Position numbers and translations under genes: made by a program. Below the pieces are notes generated by a model, which was not told the DNA's origin, ran no database searches, and saw nothing but the letters and a program-made list of their open reading frames with translations. From NCBI GenBank assembly GCA_037968475.1, contig JBBKVO010000021.1, forward strand, positions 1-64,000: a stretch of DNA of 64,000 nt, read 5' to 3'. Source of the DNA: SB11 sp037968475. GTDB taxonomy: Bacteria; Bacteroidota; Bacteroidia; UBA8524. Shown here piece by piece: positions 16,449-25,300 of the stretch; the first letter of the stretch is position 1; every line of letters begins with the position of its first letter.

Positions 16449-17162
16449 ATGCAAAATACTACGATGTCAGCTACAAACCCTACGGGAGTCTACTTGCAAA
16501 TACCCCAACTGCTAAGTAACGAACAACAAAAGGTGATAGATGATTTACTATCACAATCAGATTTTGTTGATGGTAAAACAACTGCCACGGCAGCCGCCCG
16601 CGAGGTGAAAAAGAATACTCAAATTGATATTACCGACCGTAAAACATTGCCCTATATACAGCAACATATTATTGATGCTATAAACCGCAATCCCGATTTT
16701 CAGGCAGCAGTAATGCCCCGCCATGTCTACCCGCCCCTTATTAGCCGTTATAGACAAGGTATGAGCTATGGCAACCATGTTGATAGTCCGTTAATGGGCA
16801 ATTATCCTCCTATGCGCGTGGATATTGCTATGACTGTTTTTTTAAGCGACCCTGCCACTTATGGTGGAGGTGAGCTTGAGGTGCAATCGCCTGCGGGCGT
16901 ACTTACCTATAAACTAAACAAAGGCGATGCTATTGTATACCCATGCACACAAGTACACCAAGTGAAAGAGGTAACCAAAGGTATGCGCCAAGTGGCCGTT
17001 ACATGGATACAAAGCCATGTACGCGATGCAGCCAAACGTCAAATTTTGTTCGAATTATATTGCATACATAAGGCTATTAGTAAAAACAGCCCTAACTCGC
17101 CAGAAGCTAACCAACTATTACAAACCCACAGCAACCTAGTACGTATGTGGGCTGATGCATAA
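16449..17162 (+). CDS. PKHD-type Fe(II)/2-oxoglutarate-dependent hydroxylase (PiuC/YbiX-like)
   Basis: 237 residues with the double-stranded beta-helix iron site. SYGNHVDSPLMG gives the H-x-D pair, GDAIVYPCTQVHQVKEV gives the distal His, and MRQVAVTWIQS supplies the Arg that binds 2-oxoglutarate. The DPATYGGGELEV segment and the long C-terminal helix after the barrel are typical of the YbiX/PiuC (PKHD) group, usually about 225 residues. Most members have no known substrate and are iron-regulated in Proteobacteria. It starts 13 bp after the HEAGH gene and is followed 12 bp later by a second hydroxylase gene. Confidence 0.9.
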   Translation: MQNTTMSATNPTGVYLQIPQLLSNEQQKVIDDLLSQSDFVDGKTTATAAAREVKKNTQIDITDRKTLPYIQQHIIDAINRNPDFQAAVMPRHVYPPLISRYRQGMSYGNHVDSPLMGNYPPMRVDIAMTVFLSDPATYGGGELEVQSPAGVLTYKLNKGDAIVYPCTQVHQVKEVTKGMRQVAVTWIQSHVRDAAKRQILFELYCIHKAISKNSPNSPEANQLLQTHSNLVRMWADA

Positions 17163-17174
17163 CAGTATTTATTT

Positions 17175-17729
17175 ATGGAAAAAGCTACTATTAAACTACC
17201 GCTACAATTTGATGTAGAAAAGCTAAAGGCTGATATAAACCGATTTACCGAAAGTGATTGGATACTACATTATAATAAGCGTGATTTTGAAGGCGACTGG
17301 CATATTATTGCCCTAAAGGCTGTGGAAGGGAATAAATACAAAATATTTTCTCCGTTTGAGGTTAGTGAACCTACCCTATATACTGAGCACATGGCCAAGT
17401 GCCCTTATATTAAAGAAGTGTTGGATACATTGCAATGCCAAACTACTACTGTGCGACTGATGCGGCTAAAATCAGGAGCAAGGATAAAAGAACACTCTGA
17501 TTATAATTTATCGCTTGAGGATAAAGAATTGCGCCTGCATATACCCATTACTACCAACCCCAAAATGGAGTTTTATTTGGATAAACAACGTGTGATTTTA
17601 AACGAGGGCGAGTGCTGGTATTTAAACTTTAACCTTATACACAGCCTTTATAATGGTGGTGATGAACCTCGCGTACATTTGGTTATTGATTGTGAGGTGA
17701 ACGACTGGTTGCTCAATATTTTGAATTAA
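17175..17729 (+). CDS. Aspartyl/asparaginyl beta-hydroxylase-like protein
   Basis: A 184-residue cytoplasmic protein of the Asp/Asn beta-hydroxylase (cupin-like 2-oxoglutarate oxygenase) family. The active-site block VRLMRLKSGARIKEHSDYN gives the first iron-ligand His (HSDYN). LRLHIPITTNPKMEFYLD is the core strand region. WYLNFNLIHSLYNGGDEPRVHLVIDCEVN contributes the second His (HSLYN) and the 2OG-binding Arg (EPRVHLVID). This family uses a two-His rather than a two-His-one-Asp site. Last gene of the carbamoyltransferase operon. The substrate could be a side chain in one of the adjacent gene products or an amino acid-derived metabolite. Confidence 0.88.
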   Translation: MEKATIKLPLQFDVEKLKADINRFTESDWILHYNKRDFEGDWHIIALKAVEGNKYKIFSPFEVSEPTLYTEHMAKCPYIKEVLDTLQCQTTTVRLMRLKSGARIKEHSDYNLSLEDKELRLHIPITTNPKMEFYLDKQRVILNEGECWYLNFNLIHSLYNGGDEPRVHLVIDCEVNDWLLNILN

Positions 17730-17962
17730 GTAGAAAGACTTTGGAGGTAAATTAGAAATACCAAAATCGAAATTCTAAAAGACTTCTCCTCTCTGACATC
17801 AAATTTCAGTACAAAGTATAAGGTATTAAGTAGACAGACTTTGGAGGTAAATTCTAAATGCTAAAATAGAAATACGAAAAAGACCTCTTCCCACCTGACA
17901 TCAGACATCTAGTATCTGACATCATACCAATCAACTAACAACCAAAAACCAGCAACTAACCT
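17726..17962. repeat. About 100-bp tandem duplication downstream of the hydroxylase operon
   Basis: TTAAGTAGA(A/C)AGACTTTGGAGGTAAATT occurs at 17726-17753 and again exactly 100 bp later at 17826-17853. It is followed in both copies by a degenerate CTAAA..GAAAT..GAAAAAGAC..CTGACATCA stretch. The TTAA of copy 1 includes the hydroxylase stop codon. Several CTGACATC words follow (about 17795-17925). No gene and no clear terminator hairpin was seen between these convergent genes. Confidence 0.6.
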
Positions 17963-20900
17963 CTACTTAATCACCTGCACAGTACCGTAGGTTAGTTTCT
18001 TTTTATGGCTATCGGCTTGTATTTGGAGTTTGTACATATATACATCATCGGGTACAGGGGTATCGCTGTATGTTCCATCCCATGCACCATTCTCTTGCAG
18101 GTAGATAATTTGTCCCCATCGGTTGTATATGGTGAGGGTATAACTAGCGACACCAACACACACGGGTGCAAATACTGGGTTAATATTATCATTGCCATTT
18201 GGGGTAAATGCACTGGGTATAATACAATGAACTTTATCGTAAATGAGGATTTGTTGTGTAGCTGTATCGTAGCAGCCTAAATTATTTTGGGCTATAAGTT
18301 TTAGATTTAACCAACCTGTATCGTGGTAGGTGTATGTTGTATCTCCACTATTATTAGGGTTGGGAATTAATTGATTGCCGTCGCCCATATCCCAAATTAC
18401 GGTATTGGTGCTGCTTCGGTTCAATAGGGTTAAGGGTTCTTCTGTTTCTTTTATATCGGGTTTTACTATAAAATCAGCTTTGGGTTTGGGGAATACGGTA
18501 ATAACATTTGGTTGCACTTTTTGGTCGGCACAACCTAGTGCATTAACTACGGATAGTTTTAAGCTATACGTTCCTGTTTGGGTAAACTGATGGGCAAAAT
18601 TGGCAATATTTTGATATTCTGTATTCCCTATAGACCAAATGTTTAGCGTGGTATCATTCCCTGTTGAATTATCTTGTAGGTCAACCATTAATGGGGGGCA
18701 ACCCTGTGTGGGGTTAAAGGTAAAATCAGCTTTAGGTACGGGTAGTACTATTACTTTTAAGGTGTCGTAAACTGTCGGACTACAATTATCACTAAGTTGT
18801 ACTATGTATTTCGTAGTGATTTTTGGGGTATCGGTAGCAGGGTTTTGGAAACTTGTCCATAGTCCATTGTCCACAGACCACAGTATTTGGTGATTGGGAA
18901 TATAACCTCCTTGTGGGGTTGCGGTAAGTAGTAGTATTTGGTTGGCACAAATGCTGTCTTTGGCTGTACCTTTTACGGATAACGGAGGGCGGATGGTAAT
19001 AGTTATTGATGCACTATCGTTTAGTATGGTACAATTGTCTTTCAGTACTGCTTTGTAGGTGGTGGTAGTAGTTGGGGTTACTTGTACGGTGTTGTTGGTT
19101 GATAGTTGTTGGTTGTTAGCTGTCCACTGTACTTGGTAGGCTGCTGTATTGCCACCTGTTGTTATTGCTTTTAATATTACTGTTTCTCCCGTACAAATAG
19201 TGGTATCAGGGTTTACACTCACTTTTAAAGGTGAGCGAACACTTACCGTTATTGTTGCGCTATCGTTGGGCGTAGTGCACCCATCGCTTAGGGTCGCCCA
19301 ATAGGTGGTTGTTGTAATGGGTGTTACTTGTAGTTGGTTGTTGGTAGATAGCTGTTGATTGTTGGCTGTCCACTGTAATTTGTGATTAGTGTTTAGCCCT
19401 CCAGTTGCGGTGGCTCGTAGCTCCGCACTTTCTCCTATACAAATAGTAGTGTCGGGGTTTACCGTTATTTTTAAAGGTGGGCGAACGGTGATTTTTATCT
19501 CAGCACTATCATTCCGCAAGCTGCACCCATCGCTTAGTAAGGCTTTGTAGGTGGTGGTAGTGGTGGGGGTTACTTGTACCGTGTTATTGGTTGATAGTTG
19601 TTGGTTGTTGGCTGTCCAAAGTATTTGGTATTTATTAGGGTTGCCGCCTGTTGCTGTGGCGCGTAGTTCAGCTTTTTCTCCTATACAAATGGCACTATCA
19701 GCATTAACGGTGAGTTGTAAAGGTTGGTATACGGTAATTTTTATGTGGGCAGTATCTACCAAAAAGGTAGAGGTATCTTTTAGTATTACGCTGTATTGGC
19801 TGGTAGTAGCGGGACTAACTGTAATACTATCGTTATTGCTAATAGCATTTGAGTTACCTACTTCAAACCACTCGTAAGTGTATTTATTGGGGTTGCAACC
19901 AATGCCTGCCACGCTTAGGATAATGGTGTTGCCTAAACATAGTGAAGTATCGGGGGTGGTGATGGCTTTTAGGTTGTTTTGTACGTTTACGGTAAAGTAA
20001 GTAGTATCTATTTTGTTGCTACAACTATCGCCTGTTATTACCATATATTGAGTGGTGATTACAGGACGTATGGTTAAACTATTGGTGGTAGAGCTGATAA
20101 TATTAAACCCTACGGTTTTCCATATATACCAATAGTGGGCGCTATCGCCACCCGTGATAGCTGCTTTTAAGGTTTGCCTAAGACCTCGACAAGCAATACT
20201 ATCGCCTTGTATACTGGTTTTCATGTCGGGGCGGATAAATACTTTTACATAATCTGTATCAGTTACGCCACAACCGCTACTATCACTAATTATTATTCGA
20301 TACTCAATAGCACTATCAGGCATTATCAGTGGTTGACGATTGGAAGTATCAGCCGAATTGAGCATAAAACTGTCGGGTGACCAATTCCATGCACTACCGC
20401 CTGTAGTGCCTAATCTTACTTGTTGCCCCCTACAAACAAAAAAATCAACTCCTGCATTGGCGGTGTCTTTACTATAAATTAGTAGTTGCAAAGTGTCTTT
20501 TTTATAAAAACTCTGCACTATGGGGTTGGTGCTAATAATACGAATACGGTATTTATTGTTGGTGGCAACATTAAACAGGGGAAGTTTGCCCTTTACTATT
20601 CCATCCTCTGTGCTGGTTATCCTGCCCAACTCTCTTTGCCCACCATCAAAGTTACCAGCGCTATCGCTTAATTGGGCAATAAACTGATTTGTAGAATCGT
20701 AACGCCCATATTTAGTATAAGGAATTTCAACACTATCGCCGGCACAATAAGGGCCTTCACTAACATACCCTCTTACTATGCGATAATCTTTTATTTTGGC
20801 TAAAAAACGACCGAAAAATAAACTTGAAACTACTTTTTTATTGAATAGCTGTATAGAATCTTGATAAAATCCTGTAATAAATGAGTTAAAATTATTATCT

Positions 20901-22258
20901 ATGGCAATATCTGTAATTACTCCCCTACCTGGCGTAAAAACCCATAAAAAATTACCCAAGCTGTCCATTTTAACAATAAATGCTGAATAGTTTATACTTA
21001 GGCTTGATGTTGAATCTATTGCAGGTAAAAAAGTATCTCCAAACTGAGTATCTCCCCTTCTATACACCCCCCCAAAAAAAATAAATCCATTTTTTATTTT
21101 AACACCCCCTTCAGATGTGGTAACAACCCTTTTTGATTGTGTAGTTTCTTTTCTTGCCCAAACAGCATTTAACGATGAATCGTAATACACTATACAATCA
21201 TTAACAGAAGTAGCAGAGCCATTAGTACTGCCATCACTACCATTTTGGCAAACTACTATTACTCCTCCAAAATCTACAGTATCAGCAAAACGCCCCGATA
21301 GCACAAACTTTCCATTGTCTTGGGCAGAGATAGAAATAGATACACCACTATTGAGCACGAATAAGTGTGATTGCGTAGTAACAATCATCCTACTATTTAT
21401 ATAGTTAATAGCCGAATCTGTTTTTATTATAATATATCCTGAATTATTATGTGTTTTTGAACCTATGGTAGCTCCATATAACGATGCTGCAAGAAAATAT
21501 AAGTTATTATGCTGATCGATTGTTATATTCTCAAACCAGTTGTTTGATGCTAAACCACCAAAGCTTTTAACGAAAATAAAATTTCCGTTGGTATTGTATT
21601 TAACTACACCAACGGAAGGGAACAAAAAGTTTCCGGCAAGTGTTTGGGGACTATGGTTCGTACCGTTAAAATAAATTGACGCGCGAAGTGTGAAACCTAC
21701 AAAAACATCACCATTATTACCAATGGCTAATCTGGGTTTGTAAAAATTACCAGCGCTATCTTCAATAATATTTGCCCATTGCGCTATTCCATTAGAGTTA
21801 TATTTTACAACAACTCTGGTTACATATTGTGCATTGTTGGTTGTAGCAGAAATCCCATTACCAAAACTTACGCTTCCTTCTAAGTAACCAATAGTATAAA
21901 TATTATTTTGTTTATCCGTTTCTACCTGATAAAAGTTAGCTCTTGAGGAAGAGTTGCTAGGGATTACTTGGGTGACCCACTTTATTATACCACCATTAGT
22001 AAATTTAGCCACAAAACCATCGCCATTTCCAACGGGCGAAGGAAATACTATGTTTTGAATTGAAAACCCTTGGGGAAAGAGCCCTACACTTATTACATCA
22101 TTATTCTCATCAACTGCTACTGCATTGTATTGGCTATAAGTTTGCATCGGGGCTTCAATCCACTCACATTCTTGGGCAAACACAAAATTGCCACCCCATA
22201 AAAAACATATTGATAATATTATTTTTAGTAGTTGATATAACAGCCTTTTACTCCGCAT
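17963..22258 (-). CDS. Giant T9SS type B surface protein with beta-propeller-like repeats, Ig-like repeats and PKD domains
   Basis: 1431 residues, exported by a signal peptide (LLYQLLKIILSICFLWGG, cleavage near VFAQ). Residues about 30-480 contain SBBP-like blade repeats (VAVDENNDVISVG, VETDKQNNIYTIG, IAIDNNFNSFITG). Next come Ig-like repeats of about 83 residues, three of them nearly identical (VNPDTTICIGES ... WTANNQQLSTNN ... DSATITV). Then there are two PKD-like modules (ADFTFNPTQGCPPLMVDL; NTVIWDMGDGNQL). The end is a gliding-motility-type C-terminal domain (IPSAFTPNGNDNINPVF ... YNRWGQIIY ... DVYMYKLQIQ), the T9SS type B sorting signal. It is likely an outer-membrane-attached adhesin. 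Last of three giant genes on this strand. Confidence 0.88.
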   Translation of the reverse strand: MRSKRLLYQLLKIILSICFLWGGNFVFAQECEWIEAPMQTYSQYNAVAVDENNDVISVGLFPQGFSIQNIVFPSPVGNGDGFVAKFTNGGIIKWVTQVIPSNSSSRANFYQVETDKQNNIYTIGYLEGSVSFGNGISATTNNAQYVTRVVVKYNSNGIAQWANIIEDSAGNFYKPRLAIGNNGDVFVGFTLRASIYFNGTNHSPQTLAGNFLFPSVGVVKYNTNGNFIFVKSFGGLASNNWFENITIDQHNNLYFLAASLYGATIGSKTHNNSGYIIIKTDSAINYINSRMIVTTQSHLFVLNSGVSISISAQDNGKFVLSGRFADTVDFGGVIVVCQNGSDGSTNGSATSVNDCIVYYDSSLNAVWARKETTQSKRVVTTSEGGVKIKNGFIFFGGVYRRGDTQFGDTFLPAIDSTSSLSINYSAFIVKMDSLGNFLWVFTPGRGVITDIAIDNNFNSFITGFYQDSIQLFNKKVVSSLFFGRFLAKIKDYRIVRGYVSEGPYCAGDSVEIPYTKYGRYDSTNQFIAQLSDSAGNFDGGQRELGRITSTEDGIVKGKLPLFNVATNNKYRIRIISTNPIVQSFYKKDTLQLLIYSKDTANAGVDFFVCRGQQVRLGTTGGSAWNWSPDSFMLNSADTSNRQPLIMPDSAIEYRIIISDSSGCGVTDTDYVKVFIRPDMKTSIQGDSIACRGLRQTLKAAITGGDSAHYWYIWKTVGFNIISSTTNSLTIRPVITTQYMVITGDSCSNKIDTTYFTVNVQNNLKAITTPDTSLCLGNTIILSVAGIGCNPNKYTYEWFEVGNSNAISNNDSITVSPATTSQYSVILKDTSTFLVDTAHIKITVYQPLQLTVNADSAICIGEKAELRATATGGNPNKYQILWTANNQQLSTNNTVQVTPTTTTTYKALLSDGCSLRNDSAEIKITVRPPLKITVNPDTTICIGESAELRATATGGLNTNHKLQWTANNQQLSTNNQLQVTPITTTTYWATLSDGCTTPNDSATITVSVRSPLKVSVNPDTTICTGETVILKAITTGGNTAAYQVQWTANNQQLSTNNTVQVTPTTTTTYKAVLKDNCTILNDSASITITIRPPLSVKGTAKDSICANQILLLTATPQGGYIPNHQILWSVDNGLWTSFQNPATDTPKITTKYIVQLSDNCSPTVYDTLKVIVLPVPKADFTFNPTQGCPPLMVDLQDNSTGNDTTLNIWSIGNTEYQNIANFAHQFTQTGTYSLKLSVVNALGCADQKVQPNVITVFPKPKADFIVKPDIKETEEPLTLLNRSSTNTVIWDMGDGNQLIPNPNNSGDTTYTYHDTGWLNLKLIAQNNLGCYDTATQQILIYDKVHCIIPSAFTPNGNDNINPVFAPVCVGVASYTLTIYNRWGQIIYLQENGAWDGTYSDTPVPDDVYMYKLQIQADSHKKKLTYGTVQVIK
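18985..19740 (-). repeat. Three near-identical tandem repeats of about 249 bp inside the giant gene
   Basis: Each unit encodes one Ig-like domain. The most conserved segment encodes LQWTANNQQLSTNN and is almost unchanged at the DNA level near 19090-19140, 19335-19385 and 19585-19635. Recent tandem duplication or gene conversion within the coding sequence is indicated, and copy number may vary. Confidence 0.8.
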
Positions 22259-22329
22259 TTAAACGCTAAGTTAAACCATTGATAATGAAGATTCAATATT
22301 TAATATCAATAGCTATTGATATTAAATAG

Positions 22330-22358
22330 AAAAGCACCGTTTTCACAACGGTGCTTTT
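22330..22358 (-). terminator. Terminator of the 1552-aa giant gene
   Basis: Stem AAAAGCACCGTT-TTCAC-AACGGTGCTTTT, 12 bp perfect, located 26 bp after the stop codon at 22384. T-rich on both strands, so it could work in both directions. Confidence 0.8.
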
Positions 22359-22383
22359 AAACTGTTAATATGAATAAAACTGA

Positions 22384-25300
22384 TTATTTATTCCGAAGTA
22401 ATGAAAGTGTCCCTCTGTACACTTTATCGCTTTGACCACGCAAGCGGTAGTTTATCACTACAAAATATACACCTGCGGGGCAATCGGCACCTGTTCCTAT
22501 GTGTTTTCCATCCCATTTGGCATCTTTATTTTCTGCTTCGTACACTTTTTCTCCCCAACGATTAAATATAGTTAAACGATACTCTTCTTCATTAACCACA
22601 TCAACATCAAACACATTGTTTAGCGTATCTCCATTACCGGGGGTAAATACATTTGGAGGAGCAATTATAGTTGTGTAAAAATAGTTCAAATCGCAAAAGG
22701 TCTCTGCTTCACAACCCTCAGGGCTAATTACTTTTAATTTAACCGTATACTTACCCTGTTTTTCTCCATAATTATGGCTGCCGTGGGGGAAATCAGGCAG
22801 TTTAGCTCCATCAACATAGCCTTCTCCTGCACCAAAATCCCAAAATACTTGTTGCGCATTTACCGATAGGTTTTTAAAATGCCTAAAAGGGTTGTTTGAT
22901 GTATCGCACACAAAATCGGCTTTCACTTCGCCCACTTTTATTTTTCTTACTGCTGAGGTTGGGCAGGCGGGGTCTCCAAAGTCGGGAAAATACATTGGGC
23001 GCAACTGCACATACCATGTACCCGGCTTGTTAAAGGTGTGCCATTGTTTATCAGCACCTTCGGCTTTAGTACCTTTGGTGGTATCTGCATTGTTTTCCCA
23101 TATCCAAGTAAACTGACTATATATAATATCGGATGTGCTTATAAATTGAGTAGAATCGCCCACACACAATACGGTATCGCCAACGGTAAAGCTGGTTTTG
23201 TGCGAGGGTAATACACGCACAATAAATTTGCGATAATTACCTCCTGTTTGTGCTGTATCAGGATAATAGCCATCGCATTTACCACCGCCTAATGCCGTAA
23301 TATCATTTTGAAGTAAGAATACTTCAAACACTCCTGCCGAATCATAAGTATGGCTAACATTACTATCAGCTTTGGTGGTTAAAAAATCACCATCGCCAAA
23401 AAACCAAGTCCATTCAGCACCATTACTGGCATTTATACTTGTATTCCTTAGCTCTACGGTAAATGGCACACACCCTACTGAATCGGCTGCAAATTCAAAT
23501 TGTGGCCTAGGGCCCTCAAGGCTAATAGTACGAGTTATAGAGTCTTTACAACCCAGTTTAGTTGTTATCACCAACTTCACATCAAAATCGCCAAACGAAG
23601 TATATATTTTTGATGGGTCTTTAAGAATAGATTTGCTTGCATTTCCTTTGTTATCACCAAAACTCCATTCCCATGCTACTATACCATCACAATTAGTATT
23701 ATTAACCAAGCGGCAGGGGTCTAGCATTATTGTACTGTCTTTAAAATCAACCGTTGGTCTGCAATTGCTAAGAGCACGATCAAAAGTAAAATTAGCAGCA
23801 ACCCCTGTTACGGTTATTCTCCTGCTGGTTACCTGTTTGCAGCCTAAACTATCTGTATACTCTACTTGCACATTGTATACACCGGGGTCGGGATAGCTCC
23901 GTACAGGATTTTGAGGTACTGATGAATTCCAGCCTGAGCCATCGCCAAAATCCCAACGCAAAGTTTCGTATTGACCGGGATTAGGTTTTCTCCTAAATGC
24001 ACCCGCAGCATCAATAGTTGGGTCAGCCCAAAAATCATGGTCATCTAATATATAAGGATAAACTAGTATTGGAAATTGCAGGTAGTAGCGTGATGTATCA
24101 TTAAACACAATAGGCTGGTTACGGCATACTATCGTGTCTGACACTAACAAATCGCTTACGAAACCTGTGATAGCAATATTAGTATTTTGAAAAGGAGGAT
24201 TATCGCAGCAGCTTTTACGATATACTGTAAAACCCAACGAATCAACAGGCAGTTTTTGGCAAGGTATTATAACGTGAGATATTGGATTACGGGCATTATT
24301 GGTAAACCTATGCGAACGAATAATATCAGGCGTTGAATCTCTTGCATCAATAAAGGTAGTGCGACCAAGTGCAGGGTCGTATATTCGGGTAAGAACAGAA
24401 TCAGTAATTACAAGAGGGTCGTTTCCTACCATTTTATAGCGTAAACGATAGCTGTATAGTTTGTTTCCTATTGGCACATATCTAAAAAAGCTATCTATTT
24501 CTATCTCTCCATCTCCCCAATTCCAAATCTCAGCACCTATACTATCACTAGAGTATGTGCTGGTATTAATGCTGGGTTGAAAGGTAGACTCACGTTTCAC
24601 AAATATTTCTTGTGGCGAACAGGTACGACTAAATGTATACAAACTATCGGGCTTGGTTTGATTAAAAAACTTAAAAGCGGGATTTGCTTGTATATAGCGG
24701 TAGGCATTGTGATACCATTGTTCATCCATACAAGGTTGACCTGTTAATGGATCTATACCATTTTGTATGCGCAAGCCTATGGTTACCCAACCATCAGGGC
24801 TGGCAATTTTTGAAGGATAAGCCCCATTGGGTTGATATTGCCAAAATATACCACCCACATTTGGTGGTGTACCATTGTTTGTAGCTGCATTCCACGGTGT
24901 ATATTGCCTATCTACCACTGTGCCGTTTTGTGGTACCCATTTATCAAACACCTGCGGACTGTTATCCACTCTATCGGCAGTAGAATCGAAATGTACCCAA
25001 AACTGCTGCCTATCGCAACTAGGGCCGGTATTACTAAAATTAAACTCAAACCCATAAACATTGGCTGGGCCATAGCAAGGTATACCTGTCCAGCGTAGCC
25101 CTTTTGCATTAGGTTGCGTTAAAGCCAAAAGCAGTGTTGTTGTTGATTCACAAGCCGAATCAGGCATAGCAGGATCGTTTTGGCTAGATGTTAAAGCCCT
25201 AATATTAGGATCTTTTTTGCTTGTATCTTTTAAAGTAAAGGTAACGGTATAGCATTGCTCATACCCCGGTGAATACCAGTGTTTAGGCAATGAATCTCTA

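Noticed and set aside
14233..17729. A full antibiotic biosynthetic gene cluster
   Set aside because: No core synthase (NRPS, PKS, RiPP precursor or terpene) is visible. Only tailoring-type enzymes are present.
18375..20671. Several plus-strand open frames inside the giant genes
   Set aside because: Shadows of the minus-strand coding frames; no promoters and no recognisable domains.
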